This document shows positions 42,811 to 50,068 of a stretch of DNA of 64,000 nt, piece after piece. The position numbers and the translations under genes were made by a program. The first letter of the stretch is position 1; every line of letters starts with the position of its first letter. The notes below the pieces were generated by a model. That model did no database searches, was not told the DNA's origin, and saw only the letters and a list, made by a program, of their open reading frames with translations. Source of the stretch: Billgrantia aerodenitrificans (GTDB taxonomy: Bacteria > Pseudomonadota > Gammaproteobacteria > Pseudomonadales > Halomonadaceae); assembly GCF_021404405.1 (NCBI RefSeq), contig NZ_JABFTV010000005.1, positions 327,979-391,978 on the forward strand, given 5' to 3'.

Positions 42811-43036
42811 GAAAGCCTATAACCAGACCTTTGTCTAACCTTGTCCAGCTGATGCACAGCAGGGTATCGCTCACAAGGCGCTTCACCGCCAAAGCGAAAG
42901 TCTTAACTAACCATATGTATTTAAATAAATTTCCAGAGGCAGGACGATTGAGCCTAACAATCGGCGTGCGGAGGCGTGCCGTAAGCAGGAGTATGAGCCG
43001 GCCCTTGCAGGCAGGCTCTTCGTGTCGATTGCGAGA

Positions 43037-43046
43037 ATTGGATACG
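43037..43046 (+). promoter_or_regulatory. Isolated fourth copy of ATTGGATACG
   Basis: An exact copy of the 10-mer found at the tctC, TauD and LeuC-like promoters lies about 245 bp upstream of the tctC promoter copy. It has no clear promoter beside it. It may be an auxiliary site for looping or the remains of an older promoter. Confidence 0.5.
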
Positions 43047-43064
43047 AAAACGTCAGGGCATGCA

Positions 43065-43086
43065 GGTCGGGCCGTCAGGCCCGGCC
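43065..43086 (-). terminator. GC-rich hairpin after the dehydrogenase / LacI remnant
   Basis: GGTCGGGCC (43065-43073) and GGCCCGGCC (43078-43086) pair with one G-T across a GTCA loop. It begins 1 nt after the stop of the LacI-like remnant and 84 nt after the dehydrogenase stop. No U-run is adjacent; a GTTTTC tract lies about 15 nt further. Confidence 0.5.
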
Positions 43087-43087
43087 C

Positions 43088-43174
43088 TCAGCCCCTCTGG
43101 CGCGTGAAGAACTCGTGAACCGAGATCCCGGCCAGTAGAGCCACATCGCGAGTGGTCACGGACCTCCGCTTCAT
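43088..43174 (-). pseudogene. LacI-type HTH remnant (28 residues)
   Basis: A frame starting in ATGA overlap with the dehydrogenase stop encodes MKRRSVTTRDVALLAGISV, which closely resembles the DNA-binding start of LacI-family regulators (VTIKDVARLAGVS). It then departs from the family and stops after nine more residues. No continuation is seen in the other frames downstream. It is either a decayed LacI gene or a chance short frame; the match over 13 consecutive HTH positions favours decay. Confidence 0.45.
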
Positions 43175-44112
43175 GCGTCGCGCTCGTCTTGCAGCTTGCT
43201 GTAGGCGCCAAGCGCCATCAGTTGGCGGTCGCGCCAAGCCTGGCGTTCGGCCAGCCCTTCGAGAGGCAGCGCCGTGCGTCGTTCCGCCTCCAGCGCCGCA
43301 AGGGTTTCCGCCTGCCAGGGAGAGGCCCCATCGCGCTGGGCATCCACATCGGCATAGAGCGGGCCATAGCGGCGAGCGTAATCGGTCACCCCCGCCGGGG
43401 CATTGAGATCGATCGTCTCGAACGGCCCCATAAACGACCACCGCAGCCCCAGGCCATGCTTGACGGTCTTGTCCAGATCCTCGGCCGAGACATAGCCGTC
43501 ACGGAACAGGCGCAGCGCCTCGTTGAGCAGCGCCCCCTGCAGCCGATTGAGAACGAAGCCAGGCAACTCGCGCTTGACCAGCACCGGCACCTGGCCCACC
43601 TCGGACATCAAGGCCAGCGTTCTTTCGACCGCATCCGGGCTGGTGTTCGGTGCAGGCACCACCTCGACCACCGGCACCAGATAAGGGGGATTCACCGGGT
43701 GCGCCACCAGACAGCGCTGCGGATGCGTCAAGTGCCCCGTGAAGCGCGACGCCGCAATGCCTGAAGTGGAGCTGGCAAGAATGGTGTCGGGCGCCGTCTC
43801 CGCCTCGAGGCGAGTGTATATTTCCTGCTTCACCTCGAGATTCTCGGGGCCGCACTCCTGCACGTAGGCAGCCTCACCCACCGCGAGTGCCAGGTCGGGT
43901 TCGATCTCGATGCGCGCCAGAATCGCCTCGGGATCATCGACCAGGCCGGCGCGCTGCAGGTCCTGCAACGACTGGCGAATCGCTTGCGTCGCACCCGCCA
44001 GGGCCTCCGGCTGGGCATCATACAGCCTCACCGAGCGCCCCGCCCGAGCAAAGACCATCGACCAAGCCCGTCCTATCAGTCCTGCCCCCACTACCGCGAT
44101 AGGCTCCGACAT
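43171..44112 (-). CDS. 3-hydroxyacyl-CoA dehydrogenase-family NAD-dependent enzyme
   Basis: The 313-residue protein has a Rossmann GxGxxG (VGAGLIG, residues 8-14), an STSG segment, HPVNPPYLVPVVEV and the C-terminal helical domain of short 3-hydroxyacyl-CoA dehydrogenases. The closest small-molecule relatives are L-gulonate 3-dehydrogenase (lambda-crystallin) and carnitine dehydrogenase, so the substrate may be a free hydroxy acid rather than a CoA ester (inference). The start at 44112 has AGGAGG 5 nt upstream; longer in-frame starts lack one. It is divergent from the HisD-family gene, with a palindromic operator candidate between them, and both probably act on the same pathway. Confidence 0.9.
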   Translation of the reverse strand: MSEPIAVVGAGLIGRAWSMVFARAGRSVRLYDAQPEALAGATQAIRQSLQDLQRAGLVDDPEAILARIEIEPDLALAVGEAAYVQECGPENLEVKQEIYTRLEAETAPDTILASSTSGIAASRFTGHLTHPQRCLVAHPVNPPYLVPVVEVVPAPNTSPDAVERTLALMSEVGQVPVLVKRELPGFVLNRLQGALLNEALRLFRDGYVSAEDLDKTVKHGLGLRWSFMGPFETIDLNAPAGVTDYARRYGPLYADVDAQRDGASPWQAETLAALEAERRTALPLEGLAERQAWRDRQLMALGAYSKLQDERDA

Positions 44113-44166
44113 GCTGCCTCCTATTGACTCAAATGACTTTCGGCTCGAATGGCTGAAACAAGACAA

Positions 44167-44182
44167 TTGCATTCGTATGCAA
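44167..44182. promoter_or_regulatory. Palindrome in the divergent dehydrogenase promoter region
   Basis: TTGCAT (44167-44172) and ATGCAA (44177-44182) are perfect inverted arms with a 4-nt spacer (TCGT). They lie midway between the divergent 3-hydroxyacyl-CoA-dehydrogenase-type gene and the HisD-family gene. It is a likely operator for a dimeric regulator. It does not match the palindrome beside the local gntR. Confidence 0.5.
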
Positions 44183-44254
44183 ACGATACTAGCCTTGCGA
44201 TGAGCCGTCTGTCGAGGCAACTCGATCACTCGTACAATTCAGCAGGTAACCGCC

Positions 44255-45565
44255 ATGATCCGACGACTGAAAACGGGCGCCCCGAGCGAAGCCCGCGCCG
44301 AAGCCGACCGCAAGGTTCGGGAAACCGTCGAGCAGACGCTTCAAGCCATCGAGACACGAGGCGATGAAGCCGTGCGAGAGCTTTCGGAAAAATTCGACCG
44401 CTGGTCGCCCACCACCTTCCGGCTGAGCCAAGCCGAGATCGAACGGGCAATATCGGAGCTCACGGCGCAAGAACTCGACGACATCCGCTTCGCCCAGGCT
44501 CAGATTCGCCGCTTTGCCGAGGCCCAATTGGCCAGTATGCAAGACGTCGAAGTGGAAACACGGCCCGGTGTGGTGCTGGGTCATAAGCACATCCCGGTCA
44601 ATTCCGTAGGCTGCTACGTACCCGGCGGTGCCTACCCCATGGTCGCTTCTGCGCACATGAGCGTGCTGACCGCCAAGGTGGCCGGTGTCAAACGCGTCAT
44701 CGCTGCCGCCCCGCCCTATCAAGGCAAACCGCATCCGGCTATCGTGGCGGCAATGCATCTGGCCGGTGCCGATGAAATCCTGGTGCTGGGTGGCGTACAG
44801 GCGGTTGGCGCCATGGCCATCGGCACCGAGTCCATCGAACCGGTCGACATGCTGGTCGGCCCCGGCAATGCCTTCGTTGCCGAAGCCAAGCGTCAGCTCT
44901 TCGGCCGGGTGGGCATCGATCTGTTCGCCGGCCCCACCGAAACACTGGTCATCGCCGACGAAACCGTCGACGGCCTGCTCTGTGCCACCGACCTGCTGGG
45001 CCAGGCCGAACACGGCCCCACCTCGCCCGCGGCGCTGCTCACCAACTCCGAGGCCTTGGCCAAGGCGACGCTCACCGCCATCGATGACCTGCTGGCCAAG
45101 CTGCCCACCGCCGAGATCGCCCGCCAGGCATGGAACGACTACGGCGAGGTCATCGTTTGCGACAGCCACGAAGAAATGCTGCAGGTGGCCGACGAGATGG
45201 CCTACGAGCACGTCCAAGTGATGACCGAAGACCCCAACCTCTATCTCGACAGGCTGACGAACTATGGCGCGCTCTTCCTCGGCCCGCGTACCAACGTGGC
45301 CTACGGCGACAAGGTGATCGGCACCAACCATACCCTGCCGACCAGGAAAGCCGCGCGTTATACCGGCGGGCTGTGGGTCGGCAAGTTCCTCAAGACCTGC
45401 ACCTATCAGAAGGTGCTCACCGACGAGGCTTCCGCCGAAATTGGGAGCTACTGCTCACGCCTGTGTGCGCTGGAAGGCTTTGCCGGACACGGCGAGCAGG
45501 CCAACGAACGCGTACGCCGCTACGGCAAGCGTGACGTACCCTATGCCTCCGCGGTACCGGTATGA
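44255..45565 (+). CDS. Histidinol-dehydrogenase-family (HpsN-like) dehydrogenase
   Basis: This 436-residue protein belongs to the HisD family. The zinc-site residues expected for the family are present: Q and H in [10 protein letters not shown] (about 250-259), D in [10 protein letters not shown] (about 352) and H in GFAGHGEQ (about 410). The catalytic EH pair is also present (YEHVQV, about 317). The family includes HisD and sulfopropanediol 3-dehydrogenase HpsN, which oxidise a primary alcohol to a carboxylate in two NAD-dependent steps. No his genes are nearby, and it is coupled to an SDR and divergent from another hydroxy-acid dehydrogenase, so a catabolic alcohol substrate is favoured. 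No sulfolactate lyase genes are seen, so HpsN activity is not shown. Confidence 0.9.
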   Translation: MIRRLKTGAPSEARAEADRKVRETVEQTLQAIETRGDEAVRELSEKFDRWSPTTFRLSQAEIERAISELTAQELDDIRFAQAQIRRFAEAQLASMQDVEVETRPGVVLGHKHIPVNSVGCYVPGGAYPMVASAHMSVLTAKVAGVKRVIAAAPPYQGKPHPAIVAAMHLAGADEILVLGGVQAVGAMAIGTESIEPVDMLVGPGNAFVAEAKRQLFGRVGIDLFAGPTETLVIADETVDGLLCATDLLGQAEHGPTSPAALLTNSEALAKATLTAIDDLLAKLPTAEIARQAWNDYGEVIVCDSHEEMLQVADEMAYEHVQVMTEDPNLYLDRLTNYGALFLGPRTNVAYGDKVIGTNHTLPTRKAARYTGGLWVGKFLKTCTYQKVLTDEASAEIGSYCSRLCALEGFAGHGEQANERVRRYGKRDVPYASAVPV

Positions 45566-46314
45566 AGCTGCCGCAAACCCCGAGCCTGCGCCTGGATGGG
45601 CGCAGCGCTCTGGTCACCGGCGCCAGCCAGGGCATCGGGCTGGCCTGCGCCTGCGCCCTGGCTCAAGCGGGCGCACGAGTGACTCTGGTGGCCCGCAACG
45701 CCGAGCGGCTGGAAGAAGTGGTCGCGGCTCTGCGCACCGCCGGGCACGAAGCGGAAGGCCTGGCACTGGACGTGCAAGACCAGGGCGCCACCCGTCGCGC
45801 CCTGGCGGGCCGGCGCTTCGACATACTGGTCAACAACGCCGGCACCAACCGCCCCAAACCGATCGACCAGGTCACGGAAGAGGACTACGCCGCGGTCATG
45901 GCGCTCAACGTCCGGGCTACCTACTTCCTGACCCAAACGGTGATCGAAGAGATGCCCGCCGGCGGCAGCGTGATCAACGTCTCCTCACAGATGGGACACG
46001 TAGGCGCCAAGAACCGCAGCCTCTACTGCGCCTCGAAAGCGGCAGTGGAAGGCATGACCCGCGCCATGGCGGTCGAGCTGGGCCCTCGTGGCATTCGCGT
46101 CAACAGCCTTTGCCCGACCTTCATCGAAACCCCGATGACACAGCCCTTCTTTCAGGAGCCCGGCTTCCGTGAAGCAGTGCTCGCCCAAATACCGCTGGAA
46201 AGGCTCGGCCGCATCGAAGACGTGATGGGCCCCGTGGTGTTTCTCGCCTCGCCCGCCGCCAACCTGATCACCGGCAGCGCCTTGATGGTCGATGGCGGCT
46301 GGACCGCGCATTGA
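45562..46314 (+). CDS. SDR-family oxidoreductase
   Basis: The 250-residue classical short-chain dehydrogenase has TGASQGIG (19-26) for cofactor binding, NNAG, and the YxxxK active site (Y155, K159 in YCASK). Residue R44 after the second strand (VARNAERL) suggests NADP preference, with low certainty. ATG 45562 overlaps the HisD-family stop as ATGA, so the two are coupled. It would oxidise or reduce a hydroxyl on the same substrate series. It ends 7 nt from the convergent gntR stop. Confidence 0.93.
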   Translation: MKLPQTPSLRLDGRSALVTGASQGIGLACACALAQAGARVTLVARNAERLEEVVAALRTAGHEAEGLALDVQDQGATRRALAGRRFDILVNNAGTNRPKPIDQVTEEDYAAVMALNVRATYFLTQTVIEEMPAGGSVINVSSQMGHVGAKNRSLYCASKAAVEGMTRAMAVELGPRGIRVNSLCPTFIETPMTQPFFQEPGFREAVLAQIPLERLGRIEDVMGPVVFLASPAANLITGSALMVDGGWTAH

Positions 46315-46321
46315 TCAACCG

Positions 46322-47062
46322 CTAGGTCTCTCCTTCCACGTAGGTCAGGTTGGTTTCCCAGCTTTTGCTACTGACTTCGATGGCGGCGCGAACGCCTTCG
46401 CCATCGCCTTGCTGAAATGCCTGGTAGATCGCCTTGTGGTCCTTGAGTGCCACGTCGGGCAGGGTCTGCATGGAGGTTTCCAGCGCCGCCTCGATCAATT
46501 GCAGGAGCGTCTCGCCGACACGAATGGTCATCGGGTTGTGGGTGGCGTGAAGGATGGCCCGATGAAAGGCAACGTCGTGCCTAGCCGTCTGCTCACCGTT
46601 GGCAATGGCCGCTTCCATGTCATCGATGGCCTGACGAATCCGCGCATGATCATCCGGCCTGGCAGACTTCATAGCCTGAAGCGTATAAGCCGGCTCGAAC
46701 ATGCGGCGAAACTCGAGCAAGTCGCGGGTCATGCCGCGCGCCAGGATCATGCCGAAGGCCATCGGATCGACGATCGGCTCACCCGGCTCACGGCGAATGA
46801 CTGTCCCCTGTCCGCGCCGAACCTCCACGATGCCGATTGCCTGGAGCATCTTGATGGCTTCACGAACGCTGGACTTGCCGATGCCCAGACTATGGGTCAA
46901 CTCCGTCTCGGAAGGCAGGAAATCGCCAGGCTTGAGCTCGCCGCGGATCAGAGCGCCCTTGATTCGCTCGAGCAGCTGCATGGCCACTGAGCTTCTCTCG
47001 ATGGAGCCACCAAAAGAGTCGCATGGGGTGGCTCGGGCGGTGAGCTGGCGTTTCGTACTCAT
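46322..47062 (-). CDS. GntR-family regulator, FadR/FCD subfamily
   Basis: The 246-residue protein has a winged-helix domain (FLPSETELTHSLGIGKSSVREAI) and an FCD domain with the metal-binding pattern D-x-x-F-H (HDVAFHRAIL) and later DHKAIYQAF. ATG 47062 is chosen for the GAGAGG upstream. It is convergent with the SDR and divergent from the asparaginase, and a perfect 15-bp palindrome lies in the gap. It probably controls the asparaginase/TRAP genes and perhaps the dehydrogenases. Confidence 0.92.
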   Translation of the reverse strand: MSTKRQLTARATPCDSFGGSIERSSVAMQLLERIKGALIRGELKPGDFLPSETELTHSLGIGKSSVREAIKMLQAIGIVEVRRGQGTVIRREPGEPIVDPMAFGMILARGMTRDLLEFRRMFEPAYTLQAMKSARPDDHARIRQAIDDMEAAIANGEQTARHDVAFHRAILHATHNPMTIRVGETLLQLIEAALETSMQTLPDVALKDHKAIYQAFQQGDGEGVRAAIEVSSKSWETNLTYVEGET

Positions 47063-47226
47063 GTGGCCTCTCGTTTTACGGTTAGCGAAAACTTCCAAAT
47101 TTTTATTAAACACAACAACCAGTTAGCGCACCGCTGCCTGACCTTCAAGATCGTCAATGCCCTCTCGATTGTGTCGCGCTCTTGCGTTTGTAGCAAATCT
47201 TTGCATAGCATATCACAACTGACATC

Positions 47227-47241
47227 AGACATCAGATGTCT
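47227..47241. promoter_or_regulatory. Perfect 15-bp palindrome between gntR and asparaginase genes
   Basis: AGACATC-A-GATGTCT is a perfect 7-1-7 inverted repeat in the 229-bp divergent gap, 51 nt before the asparaginase start. An overlapping direct GACATCAGACATCAG is also seen. The position and symmetry fit the operator of the adjacent FCD-type GntR regulator. Confidence 0.6.
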
Positions 47242-47291
47242 TGCCGGCAGGCGTTCAAGGTTACGCTTGCGCAACACCACGGACACGAGCA

Positions 47292-48287
47292 ATGACAAAA
47301 AGCAGAATCGTCGTACTGGCCACCGGCGGCACCATCGCCAGTCAACTCGACGCCTCGGGACGCAACCGCTCCGGCGCCCTCCAGGGCGAAACTCTGCTGG
47401 CCCAGGTCAGCCTGCCGACCGATTTCACAGCACAGGTCGAGGTGCGCTCGCTCCTGCAAAAGCCCAGCAACGCCATTACCTTCGAAGACCTATTGGGCCT
47501 ACGTGAAGCGTGCCTGGACATCGCTGCACAAGACGACGTGCAAGGCATCGTCATCACTCACGGCACCGACACCCTCGAAGAGACAGCCTACTTTCTCGAC
47601 ATCACCCTACCCGACGGCAAGCCAGTGGTGCTGACCGGTTCGCAGCGGGCCCCACATGAGCCGGGCACCGACGCCTTCTGCAACATCGCCGATGCCTTGA
47701 AGGTCGCAGCATCGTCACAAGCGGCAGGGCTCGGTCCGCTGGTGGTATTCAACCAATCGATCTTCGCCGCCAGACAGGTACGCAAGGTCAGCACCTTTCA
47801 GGTGCACGGTTTCGCCGCACCCGACACTGGGCCCTTGGGGTATGTGGACGGCGCCCAAGTGCGGCTGAGCGCCATCCCCCAGCGTCCCGCTGGCACGCCC
47901 TTAGCGATAGAGAACGCCATGCCCCGGGTCGACATCCTGCCCGCTTATCTCGGCGCTTCGCCAAGCCTGGTCGAAGCGGCGGTGGCAAGCGGTGCAGTCG
48001 GACTAGTGATCGAGGGGCTTGGGCGTGGCCACGTACCTCCCGACTGGATGCAAGCCATCGCCAATATCACCGCACGCGGCATACCGGTCATGGTGGTCAG
48101 CAGTTGCGCCAGCGGCCCCGTTCACGCCAGTTACGAGTTCATCGGCAGCCTCGCCAGCCTGGAGTCGGCTGGGGTCATGCCGGTTACCGACCTTAGCGCA
48201 CGCAAGGCACGCATGGCGTTATCGACACTACTTGCCTCCACTGGCGCTCAGCCACTGGCGGAGAGAGTGAAACTCCTGGCCGCCTGA
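47292..48287 (+). CDS. Asparaginase family amidohydrolase
   Basis: This is a 331-residue type I/II L-asparaginase-fold enzyme. Both catalytic threonine motifs are visible: ATGGTIAS near residue 10-17 and HGTDTLEETAYFL near 88-100. No signal peptide is present when the ATG at 47292 is used, so it should be cytoplasmic. It would release ammonia from asparagine or a related beta-amide. It is divergent from the GntR regulator and 150 nt upstream of a TRAP system, M20 hydrolase, RidA and amidase. It therefore probably serves a catabolic route rather than general asparagine turnover (inference). Confidence 0.9.
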   Translation: MTKSRIVVLATGGTIASQLDASGRNRSGALQGETLLAQVSLPTDFTAQVEVRSLLQKPSNAITFEDLLGLREACLDIAAQDDVQGIVITHGTDTLEETAYFLDITLPDGKPVVLTGSQRAPHEPGTDAFCNIADALKVAASSQAAGLGPLVVFNQSIFAARQVRKVSTFQVHGFAAPDTGPLGYVDGAQVRLSAIPQRPAGTPLAIENAMPRVDILPAYLGASPSLVEAAVASGAVGLVIEGLGRGHVPPDWMQAIANITARGIPVMVVSSCASGPVHASYEFIGSLASLESAGVMPVTDLSARKARMALSTLLASTGAQPLAERVKLLAA

Positions 48288-48437
48288 CGCCCCATAGCGG
48301 GCATGAGCCAGGAACCTGCCTCGGGCGAGTTTCGCAGGGAAACGAGGTCATGACGCATGGCGTACGAGCCGCAATCGGCTGCCCATGCGCAACCAACAAC
48401 GTTGGACACGCGACAAGAACCCACAACGAGGTGAAAG

Positions 48438-49439
48438 ATGAAAAACAAACTGAGCAAAGCAACGCTGGTCGCGGCCATTGCCGCCGCCTCCCTTGGCATG
48501 GGTCAGGCCCAGGCCGCCGAATACACCTTCCGCTTCGCACACGTACTGATCGAGGACACCCCGAACGGTCAGGCCGCGCTGCGCTTCAAGCAGGAAGTGG
48601 AAGAGAACTCGGACGGCAGAATTCGTATCGACGTGTTGCCGGCAGCTCAGGTGGGCGGCGACGTGGAGATCATCGAACAGATCCAGATGGGGCTGATTGA
48701 CATCGGCATCCCGCCGACGGCCACCCTGGGCAACTTCGAGCCGCGCCTGCAGATCCTCGATCTGCCGTTCCTGATCTCGGACTACGACACCATGGTCAAG
48801 GTGCTGGACGGCGACGTGGGCCGTGAGATCCTCGATACCCTGGAAGCCCACAACATGTACGGCGTGAACTTCTGGGGTGCCGGCTTCCGTCACATGAGCA
48901 ACAACGAGCGGCCAGTCGAAGGCCCGGACGATCTGGAGCGCATTCGCATGCGCACCATGCAGGCGCCGATCATCATCTCCACCTATCAGAACTTCGGCGC
49001 CAACGCCACGGCCATGGCCTTCACCGAGGTTTACAACGGCCTGCAGCAGGGTGTCGTTTCCGGTCAGGAGAACCCGCTGGCCAACATCTACACCATGCGC
49101 TTCCATGAAGTGCAGGACTACCTCACCCTGACCAACCACGCCTACCACGGCTATGCCGCCGTGATGAACAGCGACTCCTGGAACTCCCTACCCGAGGACC
49201 TTCAGGAGGTCATGCGCGAAGCCTTCGACAACGGCCGCGATTTGGCCCGCGAGCTGACCCTGCAGGATGAAGAGCGCATTCTCGAGGCCATCCAGGACGA
49301 GATCGCCATCAACGAGCTCTCCCCCGAAGCCCGCGAGGCGTTCATCGAAGCCAGCATGCCGGTTCACCGCGAATACGAAAGCGTGGTCACCACCGAGCTG
49401 CTGCACAAGGTGTACGACGAGGTCGGCATCTCCTACTGA
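48438..49439 (+). CDS. dctP: TRAP transporter periplasmic substrate-binding protein (DctP-type)
   Basis: The 333-residue protein has a signal peptide ending QAQA-AEYT. The mature protein is classic DctP: FRFAHVLIEDTPNGQAALRF at the start, the RMRTMQAPIIISTYQNFGAN segment with the carboxylate-binding Arg, and GQENPLANIYTMRFHEVQ. GAGGTGAAAG lies before ATG 48438. It starts a dctPQM operon that continues into three amide-processing genes. The substrate is unknown. Confidence 0.95.
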   Translation: MKNKLSKATLVAAIAAASLGMGQAQAAEYTFRFAHVLIEDTPNGQAALRFKQEVEENSDGRIRIDVLPAAQVGGDVEIIEQIQMGLIDIGIPPTATLGNFEPRLQILDLPFLISDYDTMVKVLDGDVGREILDTLEAHNMYGVNFWGAGFRHMSNNERPVEGPDDLERIRMRTMQAPIIISTYQNFGANATAMAFTEVYNGLQQGVVSGQENPLANIYTMRFHEVQDYLTLTNHAYHGYAAVMNSDSWNSLPEDLQEVMREAFDNGRDLARELTLQDEERILEAIQDEIAINELSPEAREAFIEASMPVHREYESVVTTELLHKVYDEVGISY

Positions 49440-49460
49440 AGCCACACACCCGCAGGTTTG

Positions 49461-49492
49461 CCGCTGCCCGCGCCATGAGCGCCGGGCAGCGG
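49461..49492 (+). terminator. Attenuator hairpin after the second TRAP binding-protein gene
   Basis: CCGCTGCCCG (49461-49470) and CGGGCAGCGG (49483-49492) form a perfect 10-bp stem, with further CGC/GCG pairing in the loop, 21 nt after the dctP stop. No U-run follows. Its place matches the hairpins after the other two binding-protein genes in the window. Confidence 0.65.
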
Positions 49493-49531
49493 TACCGTGC
49501 CTTCCCTGACTCCAACCGAGTGGCCTCAACC

Positions 49532-50053
49532 ATGTTCGACGCACTCAACAAGGTTCTGGACTTTCTGGAAAGCGTGGCGATGGTCGTGTTCATGTCGATC
49601 GCCACCGTGCTCACCACGCTTCAAGTCGTCTATCGGTATGGCTTCAACAGCTCGATCTTCTGGGTCGAGGAAGTCGTCATCTACTCCATCATCTGCATGA
49701 GCTTCGTCGGCGCCAGCATGGGCGTACGTCATGGGGTGCACATCTCCGTCGACGTCCTCAACGCTTTCGTGCCGCCTGCCGTCAATCGCTGGCTACACAT
49801 AACCGCCGCCCTGCTCGGCATCGCCTTCGCCGGCTACCTGGCCTACTACGGCTTCCAGCTCTACTTCAATACCCTGGGGCGTGGCCAGCTCACCGCCGCC
49901 CTGCGCCTGCCAATGGCCTGGTTCTACCTGCCTATAGGCATCTCGGGAATTCTGCTGATCCTGCGCTATCTGTGGGTGATTCACGAAGCCTGGACCAAGC
50001 CACCGGTCAGCCTCGCCGAAGAGCTCGCCGCCGAAAAAGACAAGCTCGTCTGA
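49532..50053 (+). CDS. dctQ: TRAP transporter small permease (DctQ-type)
   Basis: This 173-residue protein has four membrane helices and the family features QVVYRYGFNSSIFWVEEVV and GVHISVDVL. ATG 49532 begins just before the first helix; an upstream in-frame ATG at 49475 lies inside the hairpin region and is unlikely. It pairs with the large permease 15 nt downstream. Confidence 0.92.
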   Translation: MFDALNKVLDFLESVAMVVFMSIATVLTTLQVVYRYGFNSSIFWVEEVVIYSIICMSFVGASMGVRHGVHISVDVLNAFVPPAVNRWLHITAALLGIAFAGYLAYYGFQLYFNTLGRGQLTAALRLPMAWFYLPIGISGILLILRYLWVIHEAWTKPPVSLAEELAAEKDKLV

Positions 50054-50068
50054 CGACTGGAGTTCCTC

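Larger units (their letters stand above)
42639..43087. other. Control region upstream of tctC
   Basis: This gap of about 450 bp holds the tctC promoter and operator (42775-42810), a second isolated ATTGGATACG copy (43037-43046) and a GC-rich hairpin (43065-43086). I see no convincing protein gene in it. The part from 42820 to 43030 shows no other structure I can support. Confidence 0.75.

Noticed and set aside
42831..43118. A 95-codon plus-strand frame in the tctC upstream gap
   Set aside because: No ribosome site, low-complexity basic C-terminus and no family; it overlaps the operator copy and the LacI-type remnant.
43088..43441. A 117-codon minus-strand frame covering the 3' end of the dehydrogenase
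   Set aside because: Only its last 28 codons resemble anything (LacI HTH); the rest is a shadow of the dehydrogenase in another frame.
44255..45565. hisD of histidine biosynthesis
   Set aside because: No his genes nearby, coupled to an SDR and in a transporter-rich catabolic island.
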